From the NCBI GenBank assembly GCA_951800145.1, contig CATOJE010000015.1, positions 1-58,318 of the forward strand: DNA of 58,318 bases. Reading direction: 5' to 3'. Shown here in pieces: positions 50,542 to 58,318 of the stretch. The position numbers and the translations under genes are program-made. Within the stretch, counting starts at the first letter, position 1; the number at the start of each line of letters is the position of its first letter. Source of the DNA: an uncultured Lachnospiraceae bacterium. Lineage in GTDB: Bacteria; Bacillota; Clostridia; Lachnospirales; Lachnospiraceae. The notes under the pieces are model-generated. The model saw only the letters and a program-made list of their open reading frames with translations, ran no database searches and was not told the DNA's origin.

Positions 50542-51912
50542 ATGGATATTAAGATTTCCGTGATTGGGGGAGGCGGCTACCGGTCTATGTTTCTGGCAAG
50601 AAGCTTAGCCTGGCAGGCAGCCGCGCTTCATATAAAAGAAATCGTATTTATGGATAATGATGAGAAAAAGCTGAATATTTTTGGGACGATGTCAAAGCTT
50701 GTGGCAGAAAGGATTAACCCGGAGATAATATTTCGGCTTACCACGGATCCAGTGGAGGCAGTGAGAGACGCGGACTATGTGATTACCACCATCCGGGTGG
50801 GAGAGGATGAGAAGCGGGTGGACGATGAAAGGATAGCCCTAAAGCACCATGTGCTGGGACAGGAGACCACCGGGGCCGCAGGATTTTCCTTTGCCATGCG
50901 CTCCGTGCCTGCCCTGGCAGAATACTGCGAGCTGATCCGCCGGTATGGAAAGCCTGGGGTGAAGGTATTTAATTTTACTAACCCTGCAGGAGTGGTCTCC
51001 CAGACCCTTCGGGATATGGGGTATGATTTTACCTTCGGTATTTGTGACGCCCCCACCGGGCTTTTACAGTCCTTTGCCAGGCTTTACCAGGTGCCTCCAG
51101 AGGAAATCACAGCGGGCTGCTATGGGTTAAACCATCTGTCCTTTTTCCACAGCATTCGATTCAGGGGAAAGGAAATGCTGGAGACCTTGATAGAGGACGA
51201 CCGGATTTACACAGAAACAGACATGAGGTATTTCCCGAAGGAGCTGGCCAGGGATATGGGCTGTATCTTAAATGAGTACTTATATTACTTTTTCTTCCGG
51301 GAGCAGGCAGTGGAACATATCCTAAGGGCAGGAGAGACCCGGGGAGAGGTAATCCGGGAGGTAAACCGCCGTATGCTTGCAGAGCTGGAAATGCTGGATG
51401 TGGAGAAGGATTTTGATCAATGTCTGAAAACCTATGTTCACTGGCATGGGATCCGATCGGATAAATATATGAAAAATGAGACCGGCAAGATGCGGAAAAA
51501 GCCCTTTACCTTTGATTCCATGGAGAAGGACATGGGAGGCTACGCAGGCGTGGCCTTAAGCTACATCCGTTCTGTCCAGGAAAGGAAGCCGGTGGATATG
51601 ATTTTGTGTGTGCCAAACCAGGGGGCGATCCCGGGACTTTTGGATACAGATGTGGTGGAGATCAGCTGCCGCATCCAGGATGGAGCGGTGATTCCTCAGA
51701 GAGTGGAGCAGCCGGGGGAGATCCCCATGGAATTAATCCGGCGGGTGAAAAGCTATGAGCGGTACGCCTCAAAGGCAATCCGGGAGAAGGATAAGAAGGC
51801 GGCAGCACAGTGCCTGTTTTTGCATCCCCTGGTAAATTCCTGGAGCCTGGCTCAGGAGCTGACAGAGGAATATATCCAGTCCAATAAAGATTACATAGAA
51901 GGATGGAGCTGA
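50542..51912 (+). CDS. Glycoside hydrolase family 4 enzyme
   Basis: NAD- and metal-dependent glycosidase using a redox-elimination mechanism. Rossmann start KISVIGGGGYRSMFLARSL, then DADYVITTIRVG, KVFNFTNPAG, the metal-site segment FGICDAPTG and YGLNHLSFFHSI. The CDxP form resembles 6-phospho-alpha-glucosidases rather than the CHS type of alpha-galactosidases or CNVP of 6-phospho-beta-glucosidases; this subdivision is an inference. ATG 50542 gives the normal family start, with aaaggaatgg upstream. The neighbouring kinase could provide a phosphorylated substrate. 456 aa, cytoplasmic. Confidence 0.9.
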   Translation: MDIKISVIGGGGYRSMFLARSLAWQAAALHIKEIVFMDNDEKKLNIFGTMSKLVAERINPEIIFRLTTDPVEAVRDADYVITTIRVGEDEKRVDDERIALKHHVLGQETTGAAGFSFAMRSVPALAEYCELIRRYGKPGVKVFNFTNPAGVVSQTLRDMGYDFTFGICDAPTGLLQSFARLYQVPPEEITAGCYGLNHLSFFHSIRFRGKEMLETLIEDDRIYTETDMRYFPKELARDMGCILNEYLYYFFFREQAVEHILRAGETRGEVIREVNRRMLAELEMLDVEKDFDQCLKTYVHWHGIRSDKYMKNETGKMRKKPFTFDSMEKDMGGYAGVALSYIRSVQERKPVDMILCVPNQGAIPGLLDTDVVEISCRIQDGAVIPQRVEQPGEIPMELIRRVKSYERYASKAIREKDKKAAAQCLFLHPLVNSWSLAQELTEEYIQSNKDYIEGWS

Positions 51913-51914
51913 TT

Positions 51915-52832
51915 ATGGGATTCATTGCCGGAATAGGCGCCATAAATTGTGATTTGCTGTACGGAGGAGTACCAAAGATACCCAATGAGGGGGAGGAGGT
52001 TTATGCAGATACCTTTGATCTGCAGCTTGGCGGAGGCGTGCCCGCGATTTTGGTAAATTTGTCCCGTCTGGGGATCCCGGTAAAGCTGTTTACCTTTCTT
52101 GGAAATGATATGTTTTCCTCCTTTGCGAAGGAAGAGCTGAAGCGCTTTCAAATTCCCTTCTATAATTTAGGGAGCACCGTAAAGATGCCAATCCAGATCA
52201 CATCGGTGATGATCACAGAGAGGGATCGGACCTTCCTGTCCTATGGAAGGAAAAAGCCTTTGACCCATGAGGATATCCAGACTCTGGAGGAAGAGATGCG
52301 GGGAAGCGCCATTATGCGCATGTACGTGGAGCCGGGGAACCGGGAGCTTCTGGAATTTTACCGGGAGCGGAAGGGAGAGGGCTGTATTCTCACCTTTGAC
52401 ACTGGCTGGGAGGATGATCTGTCCATTGATAAATATCTGGAATATATCCGTCTGGCGGATTACTACACACCGAATTTAAAGGAGGCCTTAAAGATTACCG
52501 GAAAGGGCACGGTGGAGGAAGCGGCAAAGGTTTTGTCCCGGTATTTTGATCCGGTGATTATCAAGCTTGGGGGAGAGGGGTGCTACTTTAAGTCTGGGGG
52601 AAGGGCAGAGCGGATTCCTCCCATGGAAGGGGTGCAGGCAGTGGATCCCACCGGGGCAGGGGATGCCTTCCATGCAGGGCTTATGTATGGCCTTTACCAT
52701 CACTGTGACATCGAAACCTGTATCCGCATGGGTACGGTGATGGGAGGCTACTGCGTGAAGGAGGTGGGTTGCTTAACCAGCTATCCGGAAGCCCTTCTGC
52801 TGCGGCGGCTGGCGGGGCTGCCGGATTCGTAG
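51915..52832 (+). CDS. PfkB-family carbohydrate kinase
   Basis: 305-aa ribokinase-fold sugar kinase. N-terminal IGAINCDLLYGG, the GG pair in LQLGGGVPAILVNLSRLG, and the catalytic anion-hole DPTGAGDAFHAGL with the base Asp. ATG 51915 has ggag 6 nt upstream; ATG 51903 overlaps the GH4 gene and has a poorer site. It probably phosphorylates the sugar released by, or the glycoside fed to, the GH4 enzyme. Last gene of the operon, followed by a terminator. Confidence 0.9.
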   Translation: MGFIAGIGAINCDLLYGGVPKIPNEGEEVYADTFDLQLGGGVPAILVNLSRLGIPVKLFTFLGNDMFSSFAKEELKRFQIPFYNLGSTVKMPIQITSVMITERDRTFLSYGRKKPLTHEDIQTLEEEMRGSAIMRMYVEPGNRELLEFYRERKGEGCILTFDTGWEDDLSIDKYLEYIRLADYYTPNLKEALKITGKGTVEEAAKVLSRYFDPVIIKLGGEGCYFKSGGRAERIPPMEGVQAVDPTGAGDAFHAGLMYGLYHHCDIETCIRMGTVMGGYCVKEVGCLTSYPEALLLRRLAGLPDS

Positions 52833-52947
52833 CACCTCGCTCAGCATGAAAGGGTCAGCAGTCAGCACGGCAGAAGGCAGGAGAAGGAAAATGAAGGAGG
52901 GCTGCAGTCTCCTGGAATGTGAACGGCGGCCAGCAGAGAGGAAAATC

Positions 52948-52995
52948 AAAGGACTGTTTTGAAGGGGACTTCAAGGCAGTCCTTTTCGACTACTT
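52948..52995 (+). terminator. Intrinsic terminator of the sugar operon
   Basis: aaaggactg (52948-52956) pairs with cagtccttt (52977-52985), extended by ttgaag/ttcaa inside, followed by a T-rich stretch. It lies in the 305-bp gap 52833-53137, which also holds the next promoter and an inverted repeat. Confidence 0.8.
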
Positions 52996-53010
52996 TTTTA
53001 CATTTTTTGT

Positions 53011-53039
53011 TTGATATATGGACAAAGATATGGTAGGAT
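53011..53039 (+). promoter_or_regulatory. Promoter of the GGDEF gene
   Basis: TTGATA (53011-53016), 17-bp spacer, TAGGAT (53034-53039), about 100 bp before the start codon. Confidence 0.6.
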
Positions 53040-53049
53040 ATCAGAAAGA

Positions 53050-53091
53050 GTTACTGTTCACAGAAACAGGCACTGGCTGTGAAGTGTAACC
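53050..53091 (+). repeat. Inverted repeat gttactgttcacag / ctgtgaagtgtaac
   Basis: Arms at 53050-53063 and 53077-53090, 11-12 of 14 positions complementary, 13-nt loop. Located just after the predicted transcription start of the GGDEF gene. Shares the GTGAA..GTAAC motif with other intergenic sites in the window. Confidence 0.6.
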
Positions 53092-53137
53092 AGAAGGAGA
53101 CAACTGACAAAGCTGCAGCACGGATTAGGAGTTATTC

Positions 53138-54277
53138 ATGGTAGATAAGAATTGTGAGATTTTATATGACTATTTGCAGACCATTTTATATGATTACCAG
53201 GCAAAGGAGATTGATTTGACACAGCTGGACGAGCCCTTTAGGAAGCTGGGGGACAGCCTGAAGATTCTTCACTCAGGAATCAAGCACATCGCATGGCAGG
53301 CAGAGCAGGTGGTGAATGGGGATTATTCTCAGGAGGTCTCCTACCCGGAGGATCTGACCGATGCGTTTCACGCCATTGTGGAGAAGCTTCAGGAGCGGGA
53401 AATCCAGCTGAAGGAGGAAGAGGAGCGCAGGCGGAAGCACGAGGCTGTGGGAATCGCTTATAATAAGCTTTTGATTCAGCTGACCAAGCGGAGGAGAGAG
53501 TGGATCATGGTGGTGGACCGTGAGACCAGGACCTTGCTCTTTTGCAATAAAAAGGAGGAAAAGGGAGAGGGGGTGGAAGATTTCTGCAGCATCTGCAATT
53601 ACCGCCTGTCCTTTAAGCAGCAGATTACCAGCTGGCACAGCGACGAGGCATACTCCATCTGGGAGGCAGAGGATTTTGGCGGGAATTTCTACCAGGTAAC
53701 CTCCTTACAGACCGAGTGGCAGGGGAGAAAGGCTTACGCCCATGTGGTAATCGATATCACCCAGGAGCGCCAGAAGGCAAAGCAGTTAGCGAACAAGGCT
53801 TACCATGACCCGGGGACCGGGATCGCCAACCGGCGGTTCTTTGAGGAGTATATGGATCAGGCACTGGAGGAAAAGCAGGCGATGACCCTGTGCTACATGG
53901 ATCTGGACGGCTTAAAGTTTGTCAATGACAAATATGGCCATCTGGAGGGGGATGAGTATCTGAGAAGCTTTGTCTCTGTGATCAAGCTGAATATCCGGAA
54001 CACAGATGTGTTTGCCCGGATCGGAGGAGATGAGTTCTGCCTGGTATTCCCCGGATGTCTGGAGGATGTGGCCAGGGAAAAGCTGGAGGAGGCCCTGGAG
54101 CAGATGGTGGAGAATAATACCAAGGAATATCCGGTGAGCTTCAGCTTTGGCGTGATTCCCATTCACCCGGAGGATGGGAACCTGTCCCTGGATGAGATCT
54201 TAAAGCAGGCAGATGTGGAGATGTATCTGTGCAAGAAGAAAAATAAAATGAAATTCCACACCCGCCAGAGGCTCTGA
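53138..54277 (+). CDS. Diguanylate cyclase (GGDEF) with N-terminal sensory region
   Basis: Makes cyclic-di-GMP from two GTP. Soluble 379-aa protein: N-terminal helical region (1-110, coiled coil around LQEREIQLKEEEERRRKHEA), a PAS-like middle (about 115-215, with FCNKKEEKGEG and cysteines in FCSICNYRL), and the GGDEF domain (about 222-375) with the intact active site GGDEF at 295-299 and an inhibitory I-site RNTD five residues before it. It starts NKAYHDPGTGIANRRFF instead of the common HD.LTgl.NR. Overlaps the MATE gene (TGATG). Confidence 0.92.
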   Translation: MVDKNCEILYDYLQTILYDYQAKEIDLTQLDEPFRKLGDSLKILHSGIKHIAWQAEQVVNGDYSQEVSYPEDLTDAFHAIVEKLQEREIQLKEEEERRRKHEAVGIAYNKLLIQLTKRRREWIMVVDRETRTLLFCNKKEEKGEGVEDFCSICNYRLSFKQQITSWHSDEAYSIWEAEDFGGNFYQVTSLQTEWQGRKAYAHVVIDITQERQKAKQLANKAYHDPGTGIANRRFFEEYMDQALEEKQAMTLCYMDLDGLKFVNDKYGHLEGDEYLRSFVSVIKLNIRNTDVFARIGGDEFCLVFPGCLEDVAREKLEEALEQMVENNTKEYPVSFSFGVIPIHPEDGNLSLDEILKQADVEMYLCKKKNKMKFHTRQRL

Positions 54278-55593
54278 TGAAAAAGGATTTAACACAGGGA
54301 AATGTAACCGCCACCATGCTGGCCTTTGCAGCGCCCATGATACTGGGAAATCTCCTCCAGCAGTGCTATAATATTGCAGATACCTTGATCGTGGGCCGCT
54401 TTTTGGGGCCGGACGCACTGGCGGCGGTGGGCTCTGCCTATACGCTGATGACCTTTTTAACCTCGATTTTAATCGGTCTTTGTATGGGGAGCGGATCCGT
54501 GTACTCCTTTTATTTTGGCAGGAGAGATGAAGCCTCCATGAAGAGCAGCATGGTGCTCTCCTTTCTCCTTATCGGGGCGGCGGCCATAGTGATGAATGTG
54601 CTGCTGTTTTTGTGGATGCGTCCTATTTTGCATCTGCTGCAGGTTCCCGCGGGGCTTTTTGACATGATGGCGGAGTACACGGCCATTATCTTTACCGGGA
54701 TTTTTTTCGTTTTTTTATATAATTATTTTGCATTTTTGCTGCGGGCGGTGGGGAATTCTGTGACACCTTTGTGGTTTTTAGGAGGGGCGGCGGTGATGAA
54801 TATCCTGCTGGACCTCCTCTTTGTGATTCGCTTTGGATGGGGAATCGGCGGTGCGGCTGTGGCCACTGTGGCTGCCCAGGCATTTTCCGGTGCAGGGATC
54901 GGGATTTATACCTGGATACGAGAGCCGGGGCTTAGGCCCGGCCGCCGGGATCTGTCCTTTGGCCGGGAGCGGGTGAGGGAGATCTTCCGCTTCTCCACAG
55001 CGGCCTGTGTCCAGCAGTCGGTGATGAATTTTGGGATTTTGATGATCCAGGGGCTGGTGAACCGCTTTGGGGCCGGGGTGATGGCTGCCTTTGCCGCCGG
55101 GGTAAAGATCGATTCCTTTGCCTATATGCCGGCTCAGGAATTCGGCAATGCCTTTTCCATCTTTATTTCCCAGAATCACGGGGCCGGCAGGAAGGACCGG
55201 GTGAGTCGCGGGACGAAGAGCGCAGTGCTTTTGTCCCTTGGCTTCTGTGTGGGGATATCGGTTCTGGTATTTGCGCTGGCCCCCTGGCTGCTTCAGATCT
55301 TCATCGACGGCAGTGAGGAGGAGATCCTGGGTATCGGGGCAGGATATCTCCGGACCGAGGGGGCATTTTACTGTGGAATCGGAGTCTTATTTCTCCTCTA
55401 CGGATACTTCCGGGGAATCGGAAAGCCGGAGATGTCCCTGGTGCTTACCATCATCTCCCTGGGAACCCGGGTCCTGCTGGCCTACCTTTTGGCCCCGATC
55501 CCGGCCATCGGGGTAAAGGGAATCTGGTGGGCCATCCCCATCGGGTGGTTCTTAGCCGATGGGGCCGGGCTGTGGCGGATTTGGAAGGATTAA
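54277..55593 (+). CDS. MATE-family transporter (second)
   Basis: 438-aa, twelve-helix exporter: TATMLAFAAPMILGNLLQQCYNIADTLIVGRFLG start, FAAGVKIDSFAYMPAQEFGNAFSIFISQNHGAG in the second half. The start codon overlaps the GGDEF stop, so the two are co-translated, a link between signalling and export that I cannot interpret. Not closely similar to the MATE at 40744. Confidence 0.92.
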   Translation: MKKDLTQGNVTATMLAFAAPMILGNLLQQCYNIADTLIVGRFLGPDALAAVGSAYTLMTFLTSILIGLCMGSGSVYSFYFGRRDEASMKSSMVLSFLLIGAAAIVMNVLLFLWMRPILHLLQVPAGLFDMMAEYTAIIFTGIFFVFLYNYFAFLLRAVGNSVTPLWFLGGAAVMNILLDLLFVIRFGWGIGGAAVATVAAQAFSGAGIGIYTWIREPGLRPGRRDLSFGRERVREIFRFSTAACVQQSVMNFGILMIQGLVNRFGAGVMAAFAAGVKIDSFAYMPAQEFGNAFSIFISQNHGAGRKDRVSRGTKSAVLLSLGFCVGISVLVFALAPWLLQIFIDGSEEEILGIGAGYLRTEGAFYCGIGVLFLLYGYFRGIGKPEMSLVLTIISLGTRVLLAYLLAPIPAIGVKGIWWAIPIGWFLADGAGLWRIWKD

Positions 55594-55671
55594 AGCTGCC
55601 CCTTTATCAGAAGGTACTCTCGGAATCTCCTCTGCACCTGCTTTTCCGCCAGATGTGCACAAAAAATCATC

Positions 55672-57861
55672 TCACCGAGAGCACATCAGATGGAACTGGA
55701 AGGAGGAGTACTCCGGCACCTCCCGCGGAATGGGAAGCCCTGCATGCATCAGGGCGGCGCCGGAGCGGAGCTCCTGGCTTCCATTCACTGAGTACATCGC
55801 CTGGGGGTCTAAGCCCTTGGCGCGGATGTATTCCTGGGGGCCGTTGCAGGTTAAATTAGTGACCACCACGCTTAGGAGGGCCTCGCTCTTATCCTTGGTC
55901 ACATGCTCCCATGCGGTCATATTTCCCATCTGGAATGGATTGGTCAGACGGTAGAAATCACCATAGAAGGTGATGTGGTAATATTTCCGGAACAGCTCGC
56001 TCTGCTTCCGGCAGATGGCCTGCTCCTCCTTGGAAAGATGGGTTGCATCCAGTTCATATCCAAAGGTGCCGCACATGGCCACCACTGCCTTAGTCTCTAG
56101 AGGAACCAGCTTGCCGCTGTCGGAGATATGGGCTCCCATGGTGCAGGTGGGGTAGACAAAGGAGGTTCCGTAGTGGAGCTTTAACCGGTCGATGGGGTGA
56201 TTATTGTCGCTGACCCAGTACTGGGGATAATAGTGGAGCATGGCCGGATCGTACCGTCCCCCGCCTCCGCTGCAGCCCTCGAAGAGGATATCCGGGTGGG
56301 TCAGGATGATGGCGTCCATTACCCGGTATAAGCCCAGGATGTAGCGGTGGTACACCTCCCCCTGATTCTCTGCCGGCAGCACATTCGACCAGATATCGGC
56401 CAGGGAGCGGTTGATATCCCATTTTACATAGTAGATATTCGCGTCGTCCAGGATGGCGTTTACCTTTTCGATAAGGTAGTCCTGCACCTCCCTGCGGCTC
56501 ATGTCCAGGGCGATCTGGTTCCGGCTGCGCACTGCGTGCCTTCCGGGAATCTCCATGGCCCAGTCCGGGTGGGCGCGGTAAAGGTCGCTGTCCTCTGACA
56601 CCATCTCCGGCTCGAACCAGATTCCGAATTTCATATCTAAGGCATTGATCTGCTCCACCAGCTTGTGGAGTCCGCATTTGATCTTATTCTCATTTACATA
56701 CCAGTCCCCCAGACCGCTGTTGTCATCATCCCGCTTTCCAAACCAGCCGTCATCCATAACCAGCAGATCCACCCCCATGGTTTTGGCAGCCTTGGCGATC
56801 TCCACCAGCTTCACATCATCAAAATCCATAAAAGCAGCTTCCCAGCTGTTAATTAATACCGGACGCTGCACCTGGGACACAAACTTGCTGCGGCAGAGAT
56901 TGGTGCGGTAGAAATCGTGGTACAGATGGCTCAGCCCCGTGAGACCGTGGCAGGAATAGGCCATCACCACCTCCGGCCCCTCAAAGGTCTCTCCTGGATC
57001 CAGATGATACACAAACTGCTTTGGATGGATTCCCATCACCAGCCGCAGCTGATCATACTGATCCAGCTCTGCCTCAGCCAGGAAATTCCCGCTGTACATC
57101 AAGGAGAATCCATAGCAGGAGCCATAATCCTCTGTAGCCTCCCGGTCACAGAGAACCACAAAGGGATTCTGCTGATGGCTGGAGGATCCCCGGACGCTTC
57201 CGATGGTGTGGATGTGGTGGGTCATGGGCTGCCGCTCCACCTGCCGCTCCTGGCCGTACCGCCCGGGAAGGCTGATCAGGTCAAAGCCTGCCCCATTTAA
57301 AAAGTCCAGACAGAGGGACATGATTTTCTTCAGATGAATGGGCTTGTCCCCGCGATTTACCACCTTCACCGCCCGGGTGATCACATCCGTTTCCTCGAAT
57401 ACGCCGTAGAGAAGGATCACATCCACCTGGCTGACAGCATCCCGCAGAGTGATCTCCAGAGTAGCTGCTGTATCATTATCCCTGGCAAAGACACAGGGAA
57501 GGGTATCTAACTGATATTTTCCTTTAGAAATTTGATAATGAACCGCCTTCCCATGGTAGGAATAGCTGCCGTCACTATTTACCACCTCAATGCTGGTGGT
57601 GCGGAAATCTCCCTGCTGCTGGGTGGAAAATTCCTGGGGCTGCGCGTCTAAAGAAAAGGTTCTGGAATTCCTGGACTCATAAGGGTTGCCGGAAAAGCCA
57701 CGATCGTACTGCATGATCTGATAGCTTAAGTCACTGTCCGGCACTGAAGGGCCATAATAAAGATGAAGAAGATAGTCCAGATTGCCGATCTTCATCTGGT
57801 AGGAAGTGTTTTTCGTATGAAGGGTGATTGTTTTCGATTTTTCTTGATAAATGATAGCCAT
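55672..57861 (-). CDS. Alpha-galactosidase, GH36
   Basis: 729-aa cytoplasmic enzyme removing terminal alpha-galactose from raffinose-type sugars. N-terminal beta-supersandwich (1-330), then the barrel: LLVMDDGWFGKRDDD, the nucleophile segment YYVKWDINRSLAD, FEGCSGGGGRYDPAML, and the acid/base region YWVSDNNHPIDRLKLHYGTS. Length is typical of Firmicutes AgaA-type tetramers. Start preceded by aggaaggagcgc. It is convergent with the MATE gene and close to the GH4/ABC operon, so it may act on the same imported oligosaccharides. Confidence 0.94.
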   Translation of the reverse strand: MAIIYQEKSKTITLHTKNTSYQMKIGNLDYLLHLYYGPSVPDSDLSYQIMQYDRGFSGNPYESRNSRTFSLDAQPQEFSTQQQGDFRTTSIEVVNSDGSYSYHGKAVHYQISKGKYQLDTLPCVFARDNDTAATLEITLRDAVSQVDVILLYGVFEETDVITRAVKVVNRGDKPIHLKKIMSLCLDFLNGAGFDLISLPGRYGQERQVERQPMTHHIHTIGSVRGSSSHQQNPFVVLCDREATEDYGSCYGFSLMYSGNFLAEAELDQYDQLRLVMGIHPKQFVYHLDPGETFEGPEVVMAYSCHGLTGLSHLYHDFYRTNLCRSKFVSQVQRPVLINSWEAAFMDFDDVKLVEIAKAAKTMGVDLLVMDDGWFGKRDDDNSGLGDWYVNENKIKCGLHKLVEQINALDMKFGIWFEPEMVSEDSDLYRAHPDWAMEIPGRHAVRSRNQIALDMSRREVQDYLIEKVNAILDDANIYYVKWDINRSLADIWSNVLPAENQGEVYHRYILGLYRVMDAIILTHPDILFEGCSGGGGRYDPAMLHYYPQYWVSDNNHPIDRLKLHYGTSFVYPTCTMGAHISDSGKLVPLETKAVVAMCGTFGYELDATHLSKEEQAICRKQSELFRKYYHITFYGDFYRLTNPFQMGNMTAWEHVTKDKSEALLSVVVTNLTCNGPQEYIRAKGLDPQAMYSVNGSQELRSGAALMHAGLPIPREVPEYSSFQFHLMCSR

Positions 57862-58318
57862 ATTGCGCTCCTTCCTAATCCTGAAAAAGCAGGATACAAA
57901 GTTTGATGATTCCCGGGTGGCTGCCGCGGGAGGTCTATACCGGCTGTTTGCTGCATAGACTTTGAAGATATTTTACCATATTTTTCATGGGAATTCGCTG
58001 GATTAATGTGGGAAAAAGCTGGAGAAATGTAAGGGATTTTGCTATTTCAGTGAGTCGCAGATAGCCTGGGGATCTCTGGCTAAGTGTACTCTGCCCAACC
58101 TTTTAGGAATCTCTAGCCAAGTGCACTGCCAAGCCTTCCGGGAATCTCCAGCCAAGTGTTTTGCAGCCCGTTAGGAGTCGCAAGAGGCGGGGAAGGTGCA
58201 GGCGCATATTCGCCAGGAGGCTACGCCCGCGTCAGGCCGGGTCCCAACGTCACCGCGCTCTCGCTCCGCCGAAAGCGTAACGGTGCGTAAGGCCCTAAAA
58301 GACAGGGCCTAAACACCG
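57862..58318. other. Region upstream of the alpha-galactosidase, repeat-bearing
   Basis: 457 bp to the window edge with no gene I can support. About 58069-58180 contains three degenerate 33-38 bp repeats of the type ggaatctctagccaagtg. At 58290-58310 aggccct/agggcct forms a hairpin, flanked by cggtg/caccg. The alpha-galactosidase promoter must lie near 57880-58020 on the minus strand, but I could not define it. Confidence 0.5.

Overview
The window looks like a chromosomal segment of a flagellated, anaerobic member of the Clostridia, most likely Lachnospiraceae-like. The evidence is a Firmicutes-type flagellar set (fliD, fliS, flgM-flgN-flgK-flgL-DUF6470-fliW-csrA and a free FlhB C-terminal protein), strong AGGAGG ribosome binding sites, intrinsic terminators, an SLH-domain protein, choline-binding-type wall repeats and only a citrate synthase/isocitrate dehydrogenase stub of the TCA cycle. 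Base composition is moderate (about half G+C). I saw no transposase, integrase, phage gene, CRISPR array or rRNA; one tRNA-Arg(CCG) is present. The species cannot be named from the sequence alone.

Layout. 0.1-6.7 kb: a secreted PepSY protein, an SLH protein and a MacA/MacB-like ABC export system with unusual repeat-rich N-termini. 6.8-12.9 kb: an M19 dipeptidase, a Na/phosphate cotransporter behind a probable Pho box, and a TrpXYZ-like ABC importer. 12.9-19.2 kb: an SH3/NlpC wall hydrolase, a candidate small structured RNA, citrate synthase plus isocitrate dehydrogenase, a TepA-like ClpP-class protease and a PIN-like protein with an Ala-rich repeat linker. 19.3-21.0 kb (minus): a ParA-like ATPase and a ComFB-domain protein.

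21.3-40.3 kb is the flagellar/surface island. fliD-fliS-chaperone-degenerate nucleotidyltransferase run rightward. They converge on flgM to csrA (leftward), which is divergent from a FliK-like gene, an FlhB-C gene, two tandem wall-binding repeat proteins, a lytic transglycosylase, a PilZ protein and two glycosyltransferases. The flgM/fliK-like divergent intergenic region carries a sigma-28-like -10 box in each direction. FlgM, FliW and CsrA form the usual late-stage checkpoint; ParA-ComFB and PilZ suggest cyclic-dinucleotide input, and a diguanylate cyclase with an inhibitory I-site lies at 53 kb.

40.7-58.3 kb: two MATE transporters, a MobA-MobB fusion, a DUF2156 protein, two LacI-type regulators, tRNA-Arg, a carbohydrate operon (regulator, ABC permease, binding protein, permease, GH4 glycosidase, PfkB kinase), the GGDEF protein, and a GH36 alpha-galactosidase on the minus strand. 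The carbohydrate operon is headed by four TGAAAC boxes spaced one helical turn apart directly upstream of a TTGACA/TATATT promoter.

The most unusual signals lie outside or between genes: the candidate RNA at 14648-14808, a three-copy palindromic intergenic repeat, the helically phased operator array, a hairpin that would cover a start signal upstream of mobA-mobB, mutually exclusive hairpins after the glycosyltransferases, and many in-frame tandem repeats.
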